Of a stretch of DNA of 64,000 bases, positions 16,237-24,783 are shown one piece after another. The position numbers and the translations under genes were made by a program. The stretch spans positions 3,038,001-3,102,000 of the forward strand of contig NZ_AP012331.1 of NCBI RefSeq assembly GCF_001042635.1, in the 5' to 3' direction. Every line of letters begins with the position of its first letter. The first letter of the stretch is position 1. The notes under the pieces are model-generated. The model saw nothing but the letters and a program-made list of their open reading frames with translations. It searched no databases and was not told the DNA's origin. The stretch comes from Bifidobacterium scardovii JCM 12489 = DSM 13734 (GTDB lineage Bacteria > Actinomycetota > Actinomycetes > Actinomycetales > Bifidobacteriaceae).

Positions 16237-17601
16237 ATGAAGCACATCACCAAGGTTCTCGCCGCCGGCATCGCCATCACGATGGGCGTCGGGCTGGCTG
16301 CCGGCTGCGGCAGCACGAGCGCCGACCCGGACAAGGGTCACGTGTACTTCCTCAACAGCAAGGCCGAGGTCGTCGATCAGCTCCAGCAGCTCGCCGACGA
16401 CTACACCGCCGAGACCGGCGTGCAGGTCGACGTCCAGACCGCGTCATCCGGCAGCTACGAATCCACGCTGACCTCCGAGCTGGCCAAGTCCGAAGCCCCG
16501 ACCATGTTCACGATCGCCGGATACGACGAATTCGCCAAGTACCAGCAGTACCTCGAGCCGCTGCAGGACACCGAGGTCTACGGCCTGCTCAACGACGAGG
16601 GCAAATCCAACTCGCACAAGGTCGGCGACGACTCCTACACGCTGCCGTACGCGGCCGAATGGTACGGCATCATCTACAACAAGAAGATCATCAAGGATTA
16701 CTGCTCCAAGGACTACGCCGTCATCGGCTCCGACGCCGACATCACGGACTACGCCACCCTGAAGAAGGTCGCCGAGGACATCCAGAAGCATAAGGACGAC
16801 CTCGGCATCCAGGCCGCGTTCGCCACGCCGGGGCTCGACTCCTCCGACTCCTACCGCTTCGCCGCGCACATGACGCGCATGCCGCTGTTCTACGAGTACC
16901 GCGACCTGAACACCACGTTCACCACCGATCTCAAGGGCACCTATCTCTCCAACTACAAGGACCTGTTCGACCTCGAGCTGAGCAACAGCCCGAGCGAGAA
17001 GTCGATGGTCAGCTCGAAGACCTACGACGACGTCACCTCCGAGTTTGCGCTGGGCGACGTGGCGTTCTACCCGAACGGCGTGTGGGCCTACACCCAGATC
17101 AAGGACAACAACGTGGCCGACGAGGACCTGGGCATGCTGCCCTACTGGATGGGCATCGACGGCGAGGAGGACTACGGCCCGGCCGGCGTGTACGACGCCT
17201 CGTGGGCAGTGAACAAGAACGCCTCCGAGAAGGACAAGCAGGCCACGCTCGACTTCATCAAGTGGATGGTCTCCTCCGACGAGGGCAAGCAGGCGCTGTC
17301 CAAGGAGATGGGCTTCTCCGTGCCGTTCACCACCTTCGGCGACGACGACCAGCCCGAGAACCCGCTCACCAAGATCGCGCGCTCCTACTCCGAGGACGGC
17401 AAGCAGTCCGTCACCAGCTTCCCGCTGCCGAGCGCCCAGTGGCAGGACGACCTGACCAGCGCGCTGATCAGCTACGCGCAGGGTGGCGCCGATTGGTCCG
17501 GCTTCGAGAAGGCCTTCACCGAGGGCTGGAAGACCGACTGGGCCAACAACGAGAAGGTGCTCGGCATGCTGCCGGAAGCCACCGCCTTCGACGCCAAGTG
17601 A
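16237..17601 (+). CDS. ABC sugar-binding lipoprotein (SBP2)
   Basis: 454-aa solute-binding lipoprotein. The signal peptide ends in LAAGC with Cys24 lipidated. It belongs with SBP4 and SBP5: shared blocks include YAAEWYGIIYNKKIIKDY, KDYAVIGSDADITDYATLKK, AHMTRMPLFYEYRDLN, FYPNGVWAYTQIKDNNVADE and LPYWMG. ATG 16237 follows GGAAGGAACA at good spacing; the longer frame upstream has no ribosome site. Two MalR-type operators lie upstream, so it is probably a malto- or isomalto-oligosaccharide binder induced with the starch genes (inference). The GH13 glucosidase follows, behind a hairpin and its own operator. No permease adjoins. Confidence 0.93.
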   Translation: MKHITKVLAAGIAITMGVGLAAGCGSTSADPDKGHVYFLNSKAEVVDQLQQLADDYTAETGVQVDVQTASSGSYESTLTSELAKSEAPTMFTIAGYDEFAKYQQYLEPLQDTEVYGLLNDEGKSNSHKVGDDSYTLPYAAEWYGIIYNKKIIKDYCSKDYAVIGSDADITDYATLKKVAEDIQKHKDDLGIQAAFATPGLDSSDSYRFAAHMTRMPLFYEYRDLNTTFTTDLKGTYLSNYKDLFDLELSNSPSEKSMVSSKTYDDVTSEFALGDVAFYPNGVWAYTQIKDNNVADEDLGMLPYWMGIDGEEDYGPAGVYDASWAVNKNASEKDKQATLDFIKWMVSSDEGKQALSKEMGFSVPFTTFGDDDQPENPLTKIARSYSEDGKQSVTSFPLPSAQWQDDLTSALISYAQGGADWSGFEKAFTEGWKTDWANNEKVLGMLPEATAFDAK

Positions 17602-17620
17602 CGGCCGCATGACCGCAATC

Positions 17621-17643
17621 GGCTCGCCCCGTACGGGCGAGCC
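17621..17643 (+). terminator. Hairpin after SBP2
   Basis: Arms GGCTCGCCC and GGGCGAGCC are perfect around a 5-nt loop, 19 bp after the stop. There is no T-run, so partial read-through is possible. Confidence 0.5.
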
Positions 17644-17757
17644 CCGACGATAGCTTGATGGGTTTCGGTATCATCGGAACCCATCGACGCCGCCCGGATA
17701 TCTTGCATCCTCCTTTTTTTGGGTGTCGGGGATGCGAGACGCCGGACGGCGATTTAT

Positions 17758-17779
17758 GATATGTACGAACGTACATATC
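17758..17779. promoter_or_regulatory. 22-bp palindromic operator upstream of GH13
   Basis: Arms GATATGTACG and CGTACATATC are perfect around a central AA. It lies 64 bp before the GH13 start. It resembles no other site in the window, so it probably binds a regulator encoded elsewhere. Confidence 0.6.
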
Positions 17780-17843
17780 GCTGCCGGGGCGGCCGTCCCA
17801 TACCGCGGCCGCCCCGGAGACAACTCGAACAAGGAAGGGAATC

Positions 17844-19598
17844 ATGACCGCAAACAACGAACATGACGACTGGTGGAAGCAGGCGGTCGTTTACCAGATC
17901 TACCCGCGCAGCTTCAAGGACGCCAACGGCGACGGATTGGGAGACATCGCCGGCGTCACCGAAAAGATGCCGTATCTGAAGGACCTGGGCATCGACGCCA
18001 TCTGGCTAAGCCCGTTCTACCCCTCCGATCTGGCCGACGGCGGCTACGACGTGATCGACTACCGCAACGTCGACCCGCGGCTGGGCACCATGGACGACTT
18101 CGACGCGATGGTGAAGGCCGCGCACGGAGCCGGCATCAAGGTCATCGTCGACATCGTGCCGAACCACACCGCCGACAAGCACGAGCTGTTCCTCGAGGCG
18201 CTGGCCGCCGGCCGCGGCTCGGCCGAACGCGACCGCTACATCTTCCGCGAGGGCCGCGGCGAGCACGGCGAGCTGCCGCCCAACGACTGGATCTCCCTGT
18301 TCGGAGGCCCCGCCTGGCAGCGCGTGGACGACGGCCAGTGGTACCTGCATATCTTCACCAAGGAACAGCCCGACGTCAACTGGAACAACCCGGACATCCA
18401 CGAGGAGTTCAAGAAGACGCTGCGATTCTGGTCCGATCACGGCACCGATGGATTCCGCATCGACGTGGCGCACGGTCTGGCCAAGGATCTGGAAAGCGCG
18501 CCGCTGGCCGACATGGATCCGCTGGCCGTGCAGCACGGCCTGTGCCACGACTTCACGAGCCCGCTGTGGGACCGCCAGGAGGTGCACGACATCTACCGCG
18601 AGTGGCGCGAGGTGTTCAACGAGTACGATCCGCCGCGCTTCGCCGTCGGCGAGGCCTGGGTCGTTCCCGAGCACCAGCACCTGTACGCCTCGGAGGACGA
18701 GCTCGGGCAGGTGTTCAACTTCGAGTTCGCCAAGGCCAACTGGGATGTGGACGCGATGCGCGCCGCGATCACCGAGGGCCTCGAGTCCGCGGCCGAGACC
18801 AACGGATCCACCACCACATGGGTGATGAGCAACCACGACGTGCCCCGCCACGCCTCCCGCTACGGCCTGCCCCAGGTCCCCTCGCACGATCACCATCAGC
18901 TCGCCAAGGATTGGCTGCTGCGCGACGGGCAAAGCTACTATGAGGACCGCGAGCTCGGCGCCAAGCGCGCCCGCGCCGCGATCCTGATGGAGCTCGGCCT
19001 GCCCGGCTCGGCGTACATCTACCAGGGCGAGGAATTGGGCCTGTTCGAGGTGGCCGACATCCCGTGGGACCGCCTCGAGGACCCGACGCCCTTCTTCACC
19101 CGCGAACGCTTCATCGAAAAGGGCCGCGACGGCTGCCGTGTGCCGCTGCCGTGGGATTCGTCCGATACGCCGGCGCCGGCCGATTGGAACGGCGGGTTCG
19201 GCACCGGCGCCTCGTTCGGCTTCTCCCCCGCATCCAAGGCCGACGGAACGGCCAGCGACGACCCGCACCTGCCTCAGCCGCTGTGGTACAAGGATTTCGC
19301 CGTGGACGTCGAGGAAGCCGACGCCGGCTCGATGCTCAGCCTGTACCGTGAGTGCCTCGCCGCGCGCGCCGCGCTGCTCACCCCGACCGGCGACACCGCG
19401 TGCGCTCCGGCGAACGCCGGGCACGAGGTGATCGCGTACACGCGCCCGAGCACGGATGGACGCACTTTCGCCAGCTACACCAACTTCGGCGACGATCCCG
19501 TGGATCTGCCGGCCGGCGAGGTCGTGCTGGCCTCCGGCGATCTTTCTGACGGCCAGCTGCCGCAGGACACCACCGCCTGGATCCTCCTGAGCGAGTAA
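17844..19598 (+). CDS. Alpha-glucosidase, GH13 (bifidobacterial type)
   Basis: 584-aa cytoplasmic exo-glucosidase acting on alpha-linked gluco-oligosaccharides. The start DDWWKQAVVYQIYPRSFKD is typical of actinobacterial GH13_30-like alpha-glucosidases. Catalytic residues: Asp207 in GFRIDVAHG, Glu270 in VGEAWV, Asp332 in SNHDVPRHASRYG; region I is DIVPNH. The C-terminal beta domain starts near 500. ATG 17844 follows AAGGAAGGG. A paralogue of similar length is encoded at 30.2 kb. The preceding binding-protein gene suggests they share a substrate, although a separate operator and hairpin lie between. Confidence 0.93.
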   Translation: MTANNEHDDWWKQAVVYQIYPRSFKDANGDGLGDIAGVTEKMPYLKDLGIDAIWLSPFYPSDLADGGYDVIDYRNVDPRLGTMDDFDAMVKAAHGAGIKVIVDIVPNHTADKHELFLEALAAGRGSAERDRYIFREGRGEHGELPPNDWISLFGGPAWQRVDDGQWYLHIFTKEQPDVNWNNPDIHEEFKKTLRFWSDHGTDGFRIDVAHGLAKDLESAPLADMDPLAVQHGLCHDFTSPLWDRQEVHDIYREWREVFNEYDPPRFAVGEAWVVPEHQHLYASEDELGQVFNFEFAKANWDVDAMRAAITEGLESAAETNGSTTTWVMSNHDVPRHASRYGLPQVPSHDHHQLAKDWLLRDGQSYYEDRELGAKRARAAILMELGLPGSAYIYQGEELGLFEVADIPWDRLEDPTPFFTRERFIEKGRDGCRVPLPWDSSDTPAPADWNGGFGTGASFGFSPASKADGTASDDPHLPQPLWYKDFAVDVEEADAGSMLSLYRECLAARAALLTPTGDTACAPANAGHEVIAYTRPSTDGRTFASYTNFGDDPVDLPAGEVVLASGDLSDGQLPQDTTAWILLSE

Positions 19599-19622
19599 TC
19601 GCCCGGCTTGAGCCATATCAAC

Positions 19623-19652
19623 AGGGGCTGTCTCCATCCGGAGACAGCCCCT
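19623..19652 (+). terminator. Rho-independent terminator after GH13
   Basis: A perfect 13-bp stem (arm AGGGGCTGTCTCC) with a 4-nt loop is followed by TTGTCGT. The rest of the 19653-19876 gap shows no gene or motif. Confidence 0.8.
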
Positions 19653-19876
19653 TTGTCGTGTCCGCATCCCACACACCCGCCCATCTTTACTGACATACAG
19701 CCTCCGTTCGCCCCGAGCCAGACTGTAGCCAGCAAAACCTACACGCATCACACAGCTGGCATATGGCCTGCAGCTCATACTCAACAGACCACATGCCAGC
19801 AAAACCACCACGGATACACGTCTCGCAAATGCTGACATAGTCGCGTAGCATGCCGGCATGGACCGAGACATAACAA

Positions 19877-19908
19877 AAGGGCTCTCGCCGGAATCGACGA
19901 GAGCCCTT
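19877..19908 (-). terminator. Terminator of the 19.9-21.6 kb permease operon
   Basis: Arms AAGGGCTCTCG and CGAGAGCCCTT are perfect, and on the minus strand the stem is followed by TTTTGTTA. It starts 22 bp past the MalG-type stop. Confidence 0.85.
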
Positions 19909-19929
19909 GGAATCAGGTTCAGAGCAACA

Positions 19930-20766
19930 TCAGCCTTTGACGGCTCCTGCCATGACGCCCTTGATGATGTACTTCTGGCACGCCAGGTAGAACACGATGA
20001 TCGGGATGATGGCCAGCACCAGGCAGCCCATCATCGCGCCCATGTCCACCGAACCATACCCGCCCTTGAGATACTGGATCGCGATCGACATGGTCTTGAA
20101 CCGGCGCATGTCCAGGGTCAGATACGGCAGCAGGAAGTCGTTCCAGATCCACATCGCCTGCAGGATCGCCACCGAAATCACCGAGGGACGCATGATCGGC
20201 AACACGATCTGGAAGAAGATGCGCGGCACGCTCGCCCCGTCGATCATCGCCGACTCCTCCAACTCCTGGGGAATGCCCTTGACCACGCCCGTGAAGATGA
20301 ACACCGCCAAACCCGCGCCGAAACCAAGGTACACGATCCACAAACCCCACGGCGTGTTCAACCCCAGCATGTCCGCGATCTTCGAAAGCGTGAACATCAC
20401 CATCTGGAACGGCACGATCATGTTGAACAGGAACAGCAGGTACAACGCCTTCGCCCAACGATTGTTCACGCGCACGATCCACCACGCGCACATCGACGTG
20501 CACAACAGGATCAACCCCACCGCGCCGACCGTCACCACGACCGTCCAACCGAACGACTCCACCAGATTCGTCCGCTTGACGCCACGCGTGTAGTTCTCCA
20601 ACCCCACGAACGCCTTGCCCGTCGGGATCGAGAACGCGTCACGGCTGATATACGCCTTCTGCTTGAACGAATTGACCACCACCAACACGATGGGGAACAC
20701 CCAAGCCAGCGACACCACCGCGAACAACGCCGTCCACAACCCCGGACGCTTGACCTTCTCGCTCAT
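19930..20766 (-). CDS. ABC sugar transporter permease, MalG type
   Basis: 278-aa inner-membrane permease with six predicted membrane segments. The EAA-type loop is GIPQELEESAMIDGASVPRIF. Its start overlaps the upstream MalF-type stop by 4 bp (coupled). Together with 20763-21617 it is the only complete permease pair among the five related SBP genes, so it may serve several of them. As in its partner, codons often end in G or T (GTG, TTG, GCG), unlike most neighbouring genes, which hints at a different ancestry. Confidence 0.94.
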   Translation of the reverse strand: MSEKVKRPGLWTALFAVVSLAWVFPIVLVVVNSFKQKAYISRDAFSIPTGKAFVGLENYTRGVKRTNLVESFGWTVVVTVGAVGLILLCTSMCAWWIVRVNNRWAKALYLLFLFNMIVPFQMVMFTLSKIADMLGLNTPWGLWIVYLGFGAGLAVFIFTGVVKGIPQELEESAMIDGASVPRIFFQIVLPIMRPSVISVAILQAMWIWNDFLLPYLTLDMRRFKTMSIAIQYLKGGYGSVDMGAMMGCLVLAIIPIIVFYLACQKYIIKGVMAGAVKG

Positions 20767-21617
20767 GCCGACACCTCCCTGCTAGTCGTCAGACGATTCT
20801 GGATCACCGCGATCACCGCGACGATCAGGAAGAACACCACGGCCTTCGCCTGGCCCACTCCCTCGAAACCCGCGCGCCCGTAGAACGTGCGGTAGATATT
20901 CAACGCCAGCAACTCCGAACTGTTCGACGGCGCGCCGTTCGTCAACGCCAGGTTCTGATCGAACATCTTGAACCCGCCCGTCACCGTCAAGAACGAGCAC
21001 ACCGTGATCGAGGGCATCATCAACGGGATCGTCACCCTAAACAACGTCTGACGGCTCGACGCGCCATCGACCGCCGCCGCCTCCAGCACATCACCCGGCA
21101 ACGCCTGCAACCCCGAAATATAGATGATCATCATATAGCCGATCTGCTGCCAGCAATACAACAACACCATGCCCCAGAAACCATACACGCCCGAATACGT
21201 GATCGAACGACCCCAATGCGCCAGCACGCCATTGAGCAGCAACAACCAGATATAACCCAGAATGATGCCACCGATCAGATTCGGCATGAAGAACACCGAA
21301 CGAAACACGTTCGTGCTCCTAAACCGCTTCGTGAGCATATACGCCACAGCGAACGCCAACACGTTCACCACCACCGTCGTCACCACCGTGAACAACACCG
21401 TATACACCAACGCATGCCAGAACTCCGGATCCGACACCGCATCCGCATAATTCGACACACCCACGAAACGCGCATCCGTCACCGTACTAAAACGACAAAA
21501 ACTCAGATACACGCCCATCACGAACGGCACCACAAAACCAATCACAAAAGCAGCAAACGTAGGCAACGCAAACAACGCCCACCACCTACGAACCGCCTTC
21601 CCAGCCATAGAAATCAT
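20763..21617 (-). CDS. ABC sugar transporter permease, MalF type
   Basis: 284-aa permease with six predicted membrane segments and the EAA loop DVLEAAAVDGASSRQTLFRV. ATG 21617 is chosen; a second ATG three codons later is possible. AAGGAGGAG lies 10-15 nt upstream. Its promoter region holds TCGAACCGGTTTAA, the same operator type as upstream of SBP4 and the esterase gene, so they are probably induced together. Codon use is marked by GTG, TTG, GCG, ACG, TTT and CGT, while neighbours prefer C-ending codons; this points to transfer or different selection. Confidence 0.94.
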   Translation of the reverse strand: MISMAGKAVRRWWALFALPTFAAFVIGFVVPFVMGVYLSFCRFSTVTDARFVGVSNYADAVSDPEFWHALVYTVLFTVVTTVVVNVLAFAVAYMLTKRFRSTNVFRSVFFMPNLIGGIILGYIWLLLLNGVLAHWGRSITYSGVYGFWGMVLLYCWQQIGYMMIIYISGLQALPGDVLEAAAVDGASSRQTLFRVTIPLMMPSITVCSFLTVTGGFKMFDQNLALTNGAPSNSSELLALNIYRTFYGRAGFEGVGQAKAVVFFLIVAVIAVIQNRLTTSREVSA

Positions 21618-21720
21618 GCCATGCCTACTTTCTCCTCCTTGAGTTCACCCTGCACTACTGCGTGAGAGTGGATTCGAGTTTCGGATGTCTCCGCCCTCCT
21701 TAACACCCGAAGGTATCAAG

Positions 21721-21734
21721 TCGAACCGGTTTAA
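21721..21734. promoter_or_regulatory. AACCGGTT-type operator upstream of the permease operon
   Basis: TCGAACCGGTTTAA lies 104 bp before the MalF-type start. Close copies occur at 27535-27571 before SBP4 and, weaker, at 34875 and 35014. Confidence 0.6.
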
Positions 21735-21751
21735 GATTACCATACTACTCG

Positions 21752-21776
21752 TTTGACTTGGAGTCAAACGTTGTCA
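21752..21776. promoter_or_regulatory. Overlapping inverted repeat and MalR-like site
   Basis: TTTGACT-TGG-AGTCAAA (21752-21768) is a perfect inverted repeat. It overlaps AAACGTTGTCA (21766-21776), which carries a perfect right half of the MalR-type site. The spot lies between the divergent permease operon and LacI gene. Confidence 0.5.
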
Positions 21777-21886
21777 TTTTATGCGCGTCGACTCCCCCTT
21801 TCTTAAGATCATCCGCCGCTCTTCATCTATGAATAATCGGCAGAAACGATAAGAAAACTAGTTTTCCTCGATATAGTATCACCGAT

Positions 21887-21898
21887 GAAAACGTTGTC
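21887..21898. promoter_or_regulatory. MalR-type operator before the second MalR-like LacI gene
   Basis: GAAAACGTTGTC differs from GAYAACGTTRTC at one position and lies 47 bp before the start codon. A TATAGT -10-like hexamer is at 21872-21877, so the site sits just downstream of the likely promoter. Autoregulation is likely. Confidence 0.55.
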
Positions 21899-21945
21899 TC
21901 GTGTTATTCTCAAATCGCAATCACCTGTGACATGAAGGAGCCCTC

Positions 21946-22968
21946 ATGGGATTCAGCATCAAGGACGTGGCGGAACAGGCCGGCGTATCCGTTTCCACGG
22001 TGTCCCGCGCGTTCACGCGCCCGGAACTGGTGTCAAAAGCCACACGGACCAAGGTCCTGCGCATAGCCGATGACATGAACTTCTCCATCTCCCGTTCCGC
22101 CATGGTGCTCAAATCCGGGCGCGCCCTGCGCGTCGCGCTGCTGATGAGCGACCACATCCGGCTGTGGTTCAGCGCCTCCATCATCGAAGGGCTCAACCAG
22201 GTCTTCCACGCGAACGGCTACGATCTGTCGATCTTCCAGATCTCCAGCATCGAGGAACGACGGGAGTTCTTCGACATGCTGCCCATCCGCCGCAACGCCG
22301 ACGCCGTGATCGTCGCCTCGTTCGACGTGGACACCGAGGAGATCAGCCAGCTGGCCAAGACCGACGTGCCGATCATCGGCATCAACTGCGTGCTGCCGAC
22401 CAGCGGATTCACCGCCGCGGTGAACATCGACGACGACCAGGGGTCCAAGCTGCTGGCCCGGCATCTGATCGGAATCGGCCACCGCCATATCGCCTACATC
22501 CGCACCGACCGGGCGGTGACACTGCATTTCAGCGTCCAGCAGCGATATGAATCGTTCGCGCAGGCCTGTGCGCAGGCCGGGGTCGAACTGACCACCATCG
22601 TCATTGCGGAGGGCGAGGACCGCATCGGCCGGGCGATGACCGAGCTGCTTACGCTGCCGCAGATGCCCACGGCCATCGCTTGCCAGGAGGACGGCATCGC
22701 CATCCCGCTGATGTTCCAGCTCTCGCGCAACGGACTGCGCGTGCCGTACGACGTGTCGGTCGTCGGCTACGACGACAGCTTCTACGCGCACGACGTGGGA
22801 TTGACCACCGTGCGGCAGGACCCGATCGCCATGGCCAAGGCGGCCGCGGCCAAAACGCTGGATCTGATCGGCAACGGCGCCACGGACAATCCCTTCGAGA
22901 TGTTCCCGGCCCAGCTGCTCGTACGGTCCAGCACCACGGAACCGCGCACGGACGCGGACCGCAGGTAG
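21946..22968 (+). CDS. LacI-family regulator (MalR-like), second paralogue
   Basis: 340-aa LacI/GalR repressor. HTH at 4-25 (SIKDVAEQAGVSVSTVSRAF), effector domain from about 65. It is a close paralogue of the regulator at 7.1 kb, and their recognition helices are nearly identical, so they should recognise the same GAYAACGTTRTC operators; such a site lies before each of them. AAGGAG precedes ATG 21946. It is divergent from the permease operon and convergent with SBP3. Two regulators on one operator class may read different sugars or tune the response (inference). Confidence 0.93.
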   Translation: MGFSIKDVAEQAGVSVSTVSRAFTRPELVSKATRTKVLRIADDMNFSISRSAMVLKSGRALRVALLMSDHIRLWFSASIIEGLNQVFHANGYDLSIFQISSIEERREFFDMLPIRRNADAVIVASFDVDTEEISQLAKTDVPIIGINCVLPTSGFTAAVNIDDDQGSKLLARHLIGIGHRHIAYIRTDRAVTLHFSVQQRYESFAQACAQAGVELTTIVIAEGEDRIGRAMTELLTLPQMPTAIACQEDGIAIPLMFQLSRNGLRVPYDVSVVGYDDSFYAHDVGLTTVRQDPIAMAKAAAAKTLDLIGNGATDNPFEMFPAQLLVRSSTTEPRTDADRR

Positions 22969-23021
22969 CCGAAGCCTCGGCCGGCCGGCACACGACCGGC
23001 ACACGACCCGACATACGACGA

Positions 23022-23059
23022 AGGGGGTTTCGAACGGATACGCTCGAAACCCCCTTCCG
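23022..23059. terminator. Bidirectional terminator between LacI and SBP3
   Basis: A perfect 14-bp stem (arm GAAGGGGGTTTCGA) with a 10-nt loop stands between two convergent genes. Confidence 0.8.
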
Positions 23060-23108
23060 CCATCCCCCTCACGTTGCCCGCGCCATCCGCGGGATATCGG
23101 AAGATCGG

Positions 23109-24443
23109 TTACTCGGCGTGCGCGGCCTTGTACTCCTTGGCCCAGCCGTCGACGAACGCGGACTTGACCTTATCCCAGCTGCCGGTGCCCTGAGCGTACT
23201 CCAGTAGGGCGGAGCCCAAATCGTTCTTCCACTGCTCGGACGGCATCATCGTGAAGTTCCAGCTGACCTGGGTCTTGCCGGACTTCTGGTCGGCGACGGC
23301 GTCGGCCACCAGCGGGTTGTCGGTCTTGACGTCATCGAAGGTCTTGAACGGCGTGGTGAAGCCCATCTCGGTGCTCAGCGCCTTCTTGCCGGTATCGGAG
23401 GTGATGACCCACTTGAGGAACTCCTCGGTGGCCTTCTGATCGGCCTCGGAGGCCTTGGAGTTGACGCACCAGTAGTTCTCGGAACCGGTGGCCAGGCCCT
23501 GGTTCTCCTCGCCGGGAGCGCCGATGTAGATCGGCATCATGCCCACCTGGTCGGCGCTCATGCCGGCCTTCTGCAGGTCGGTCCACGCCCAGGTGCCGTT
23601 CTGGTAGAACGCGGCCTCGCCCAGCGCGAACTCGGAGTTCGCGTCGTCGCCGGTCTTGGAGCTCAGCTGGCCCGGATCGGTGGTGGAATCGGTGATGTAC
23701 AGGTCGAAGATGTTCTTGTACTGCGGCAGGTACGTGCCCTTGATCGTGGCGGGCTGCTCGGTGACGTTGTCATCCTTGAACTCGTAGTAGAGCGGCAGGT
23801 TCGCCAGGTGGGTCTTGAAGCGCCAGTCGGAGCTGGAGTCGAAGCCGGCGGAGGTGAACGCGCCCTTGATGCCGAGCTCGTCCTTGCGGGCCTGCATGTC
23901 GTCGGCCACGGCCTTGAGCTTGTCGAAGGAGTTGATGTCCTCCACCGACTTGGCCTTCGCGCCGGACAGGCCGAAGTACTTGTTCAGGATGTCCTTGTTG
24001 TAGATCAGGCCGTAGGTTTCCATCACGTACGGCACGCCGACGACCTTGTCGCCGTCCTTGAGCGCCACATCCGGGTTCTGCAGCTGCTTGTAGATCTCGG
24101 TGTCCTTGAGGTCGGCGGTGTATTCCTTCCAGTTGGCATAGCCGACCGGGCCGTTGACCTGGAACAGCGTCGGGGCCTCGGACTTGGCCATCTCGCTCTT
24201 GAGCTGCTGCTCATAGGTGCCGGAAGCCGCGGTTTCGACGGTCACCTGCACGCCGGTCTCATCAGTGTACGCCTGAGCCAGATCCTTCCACTGGTCGGCC
24301 GCTTCGGGCTTGAAGTTCAGATAATAGACCTTGCCCTTATCGTCGCCCGACGAGTTGGACGAGCTGCCGCACGCGGCGAGCGCGCCGATCGACATCGCGG
24401 TTGCGGCGATCAAAGCCGTTGCGGTCTTTACTGTGCGATTCAT
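23109..24443 (-). CDS. ABC sugar-binding lipoprotein (SBP3)
   Basis: 444-aa solute-binding lipoprotein. Lipobox LAAC with Cys25, then a Ser/Asn-rich linker and the family block DDKGKVYYLNFKPEAADQW. It is most like SBP1: VMETYGLIYNKDILNKYF, GAFTSAGFDSSSDWRFK, LYITDSTTDPGQLSS and WDKVKSAFVDGWAKEY all have counterparts there. ATG 24443 is chosen (AAAGG upstream); an in-frame ATG 18 codons earlier would spoil the signal peptide. Two TGCAA...TGCA-type sites lie in the long upstream gap. The nearest permeases (19.9-21.6 kb) are beyond an opposite LacI gene. Ligand unknown. Confidence 0.92.
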   Translation of the reverse strand: MNRTVKTATALIAATAMSIGALAACGSSSNSSGDDKGKVYYLNFKPEAADQWKDLAQAYTDETGVQVTVETAASGTYEQQLKSEMAKSEAPTLFQVNGPVGYANWKEYTADLKDTEIYKQLQNPDVALKDGDKVVGVPYVMETYGLIYNKDILNKYFGLSGAKAKSVEDINSFDKLKAVADDMQARKDELGIKGAFTSAGFDSSSDWRFKTHLANLPLYYEFKDDNVTEQPATIKGTYLPQYKNIFDLYITDSTTDPGQLSSKTGDDANSEFALGEAAFYQNGTWAWTDLQKAGMSADQVGMMPIYIGAPGEENQGLATGSENYWCVNSKASEADQKATEEFLKWVITSDTGKKALSTEMGFTTPFKTFDDVKTDNPLVADAVADQKSGKTQVSWNFTMMPSEQWKNDLGSALLEYAQGTGSWDKVKSAFVDGWAKEYKAAHAE

Positions 24444-24554
24444 CTTCGAACCTTTCTCTTTCAGCCGGCCTCGGCACTGCGCCGAGGGATATGGCACCTG
24501 TCAGGCGCCTTCGCTTCCGACAACACCTTTATTATGCGCCGCTTTTTGCAAGAA

Positions 24555-24568
24555 TGCAAACGATGGCA
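24555..24568. promoter_or_regulatory. Operator-like site upstream of SBP3 (proximal)
   Basis: TGCAAACGATGGCA, centred on CG, sits inside AGAATG...CATTCT (24551-24576). It is 112 bp before SBP3. Confidence 0.4.
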
Positions 24569-24656
24569 ATCATTCTGGGTGCAAAACGACCAATTTTTGA
24601 TCACATCAACTGAGAAAAGTAAGTAATATTATGGGTATTTTCCGCCATTTCCTAAC

Positions 24657-24670
24657 TGCAAGCGGTTGCA
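24657..24670. promoter_or_regulatory. LacI-type operator upstream of SBP3 (distal)
   Basis: TGCAAGCGGTTGCA is a 14-bp palindrome centred on CG with only the flanking G/G pair unmatched. It lies 214 bp before SBP3 in a 340-bp gap that otherwise holds only the GH172 terminator. Confidence 0.55.
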
Positions 24671-24741
24671 ATAATTTGTTGCAACGACTATCATTTTTCT
24701 CACCGAAATCGGCGTGTCCCTGTTCGCCGAACGCAAAAAGG

Positions 24742-24769
24742 ACCCCCGAGGAGCGCTCCGCGGGGGCCT
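24742..24769 (-). terminator. Terminator after the GH172 gene
   Basis: GGCCCCCG paired with CGGGGGTC closes a GC-rich hairpin. On the minus strand it is followed by CTTTTTGC. Confidence 0.8.
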
Positions 24770-24783
24770 TTCCGCACGCCGCC

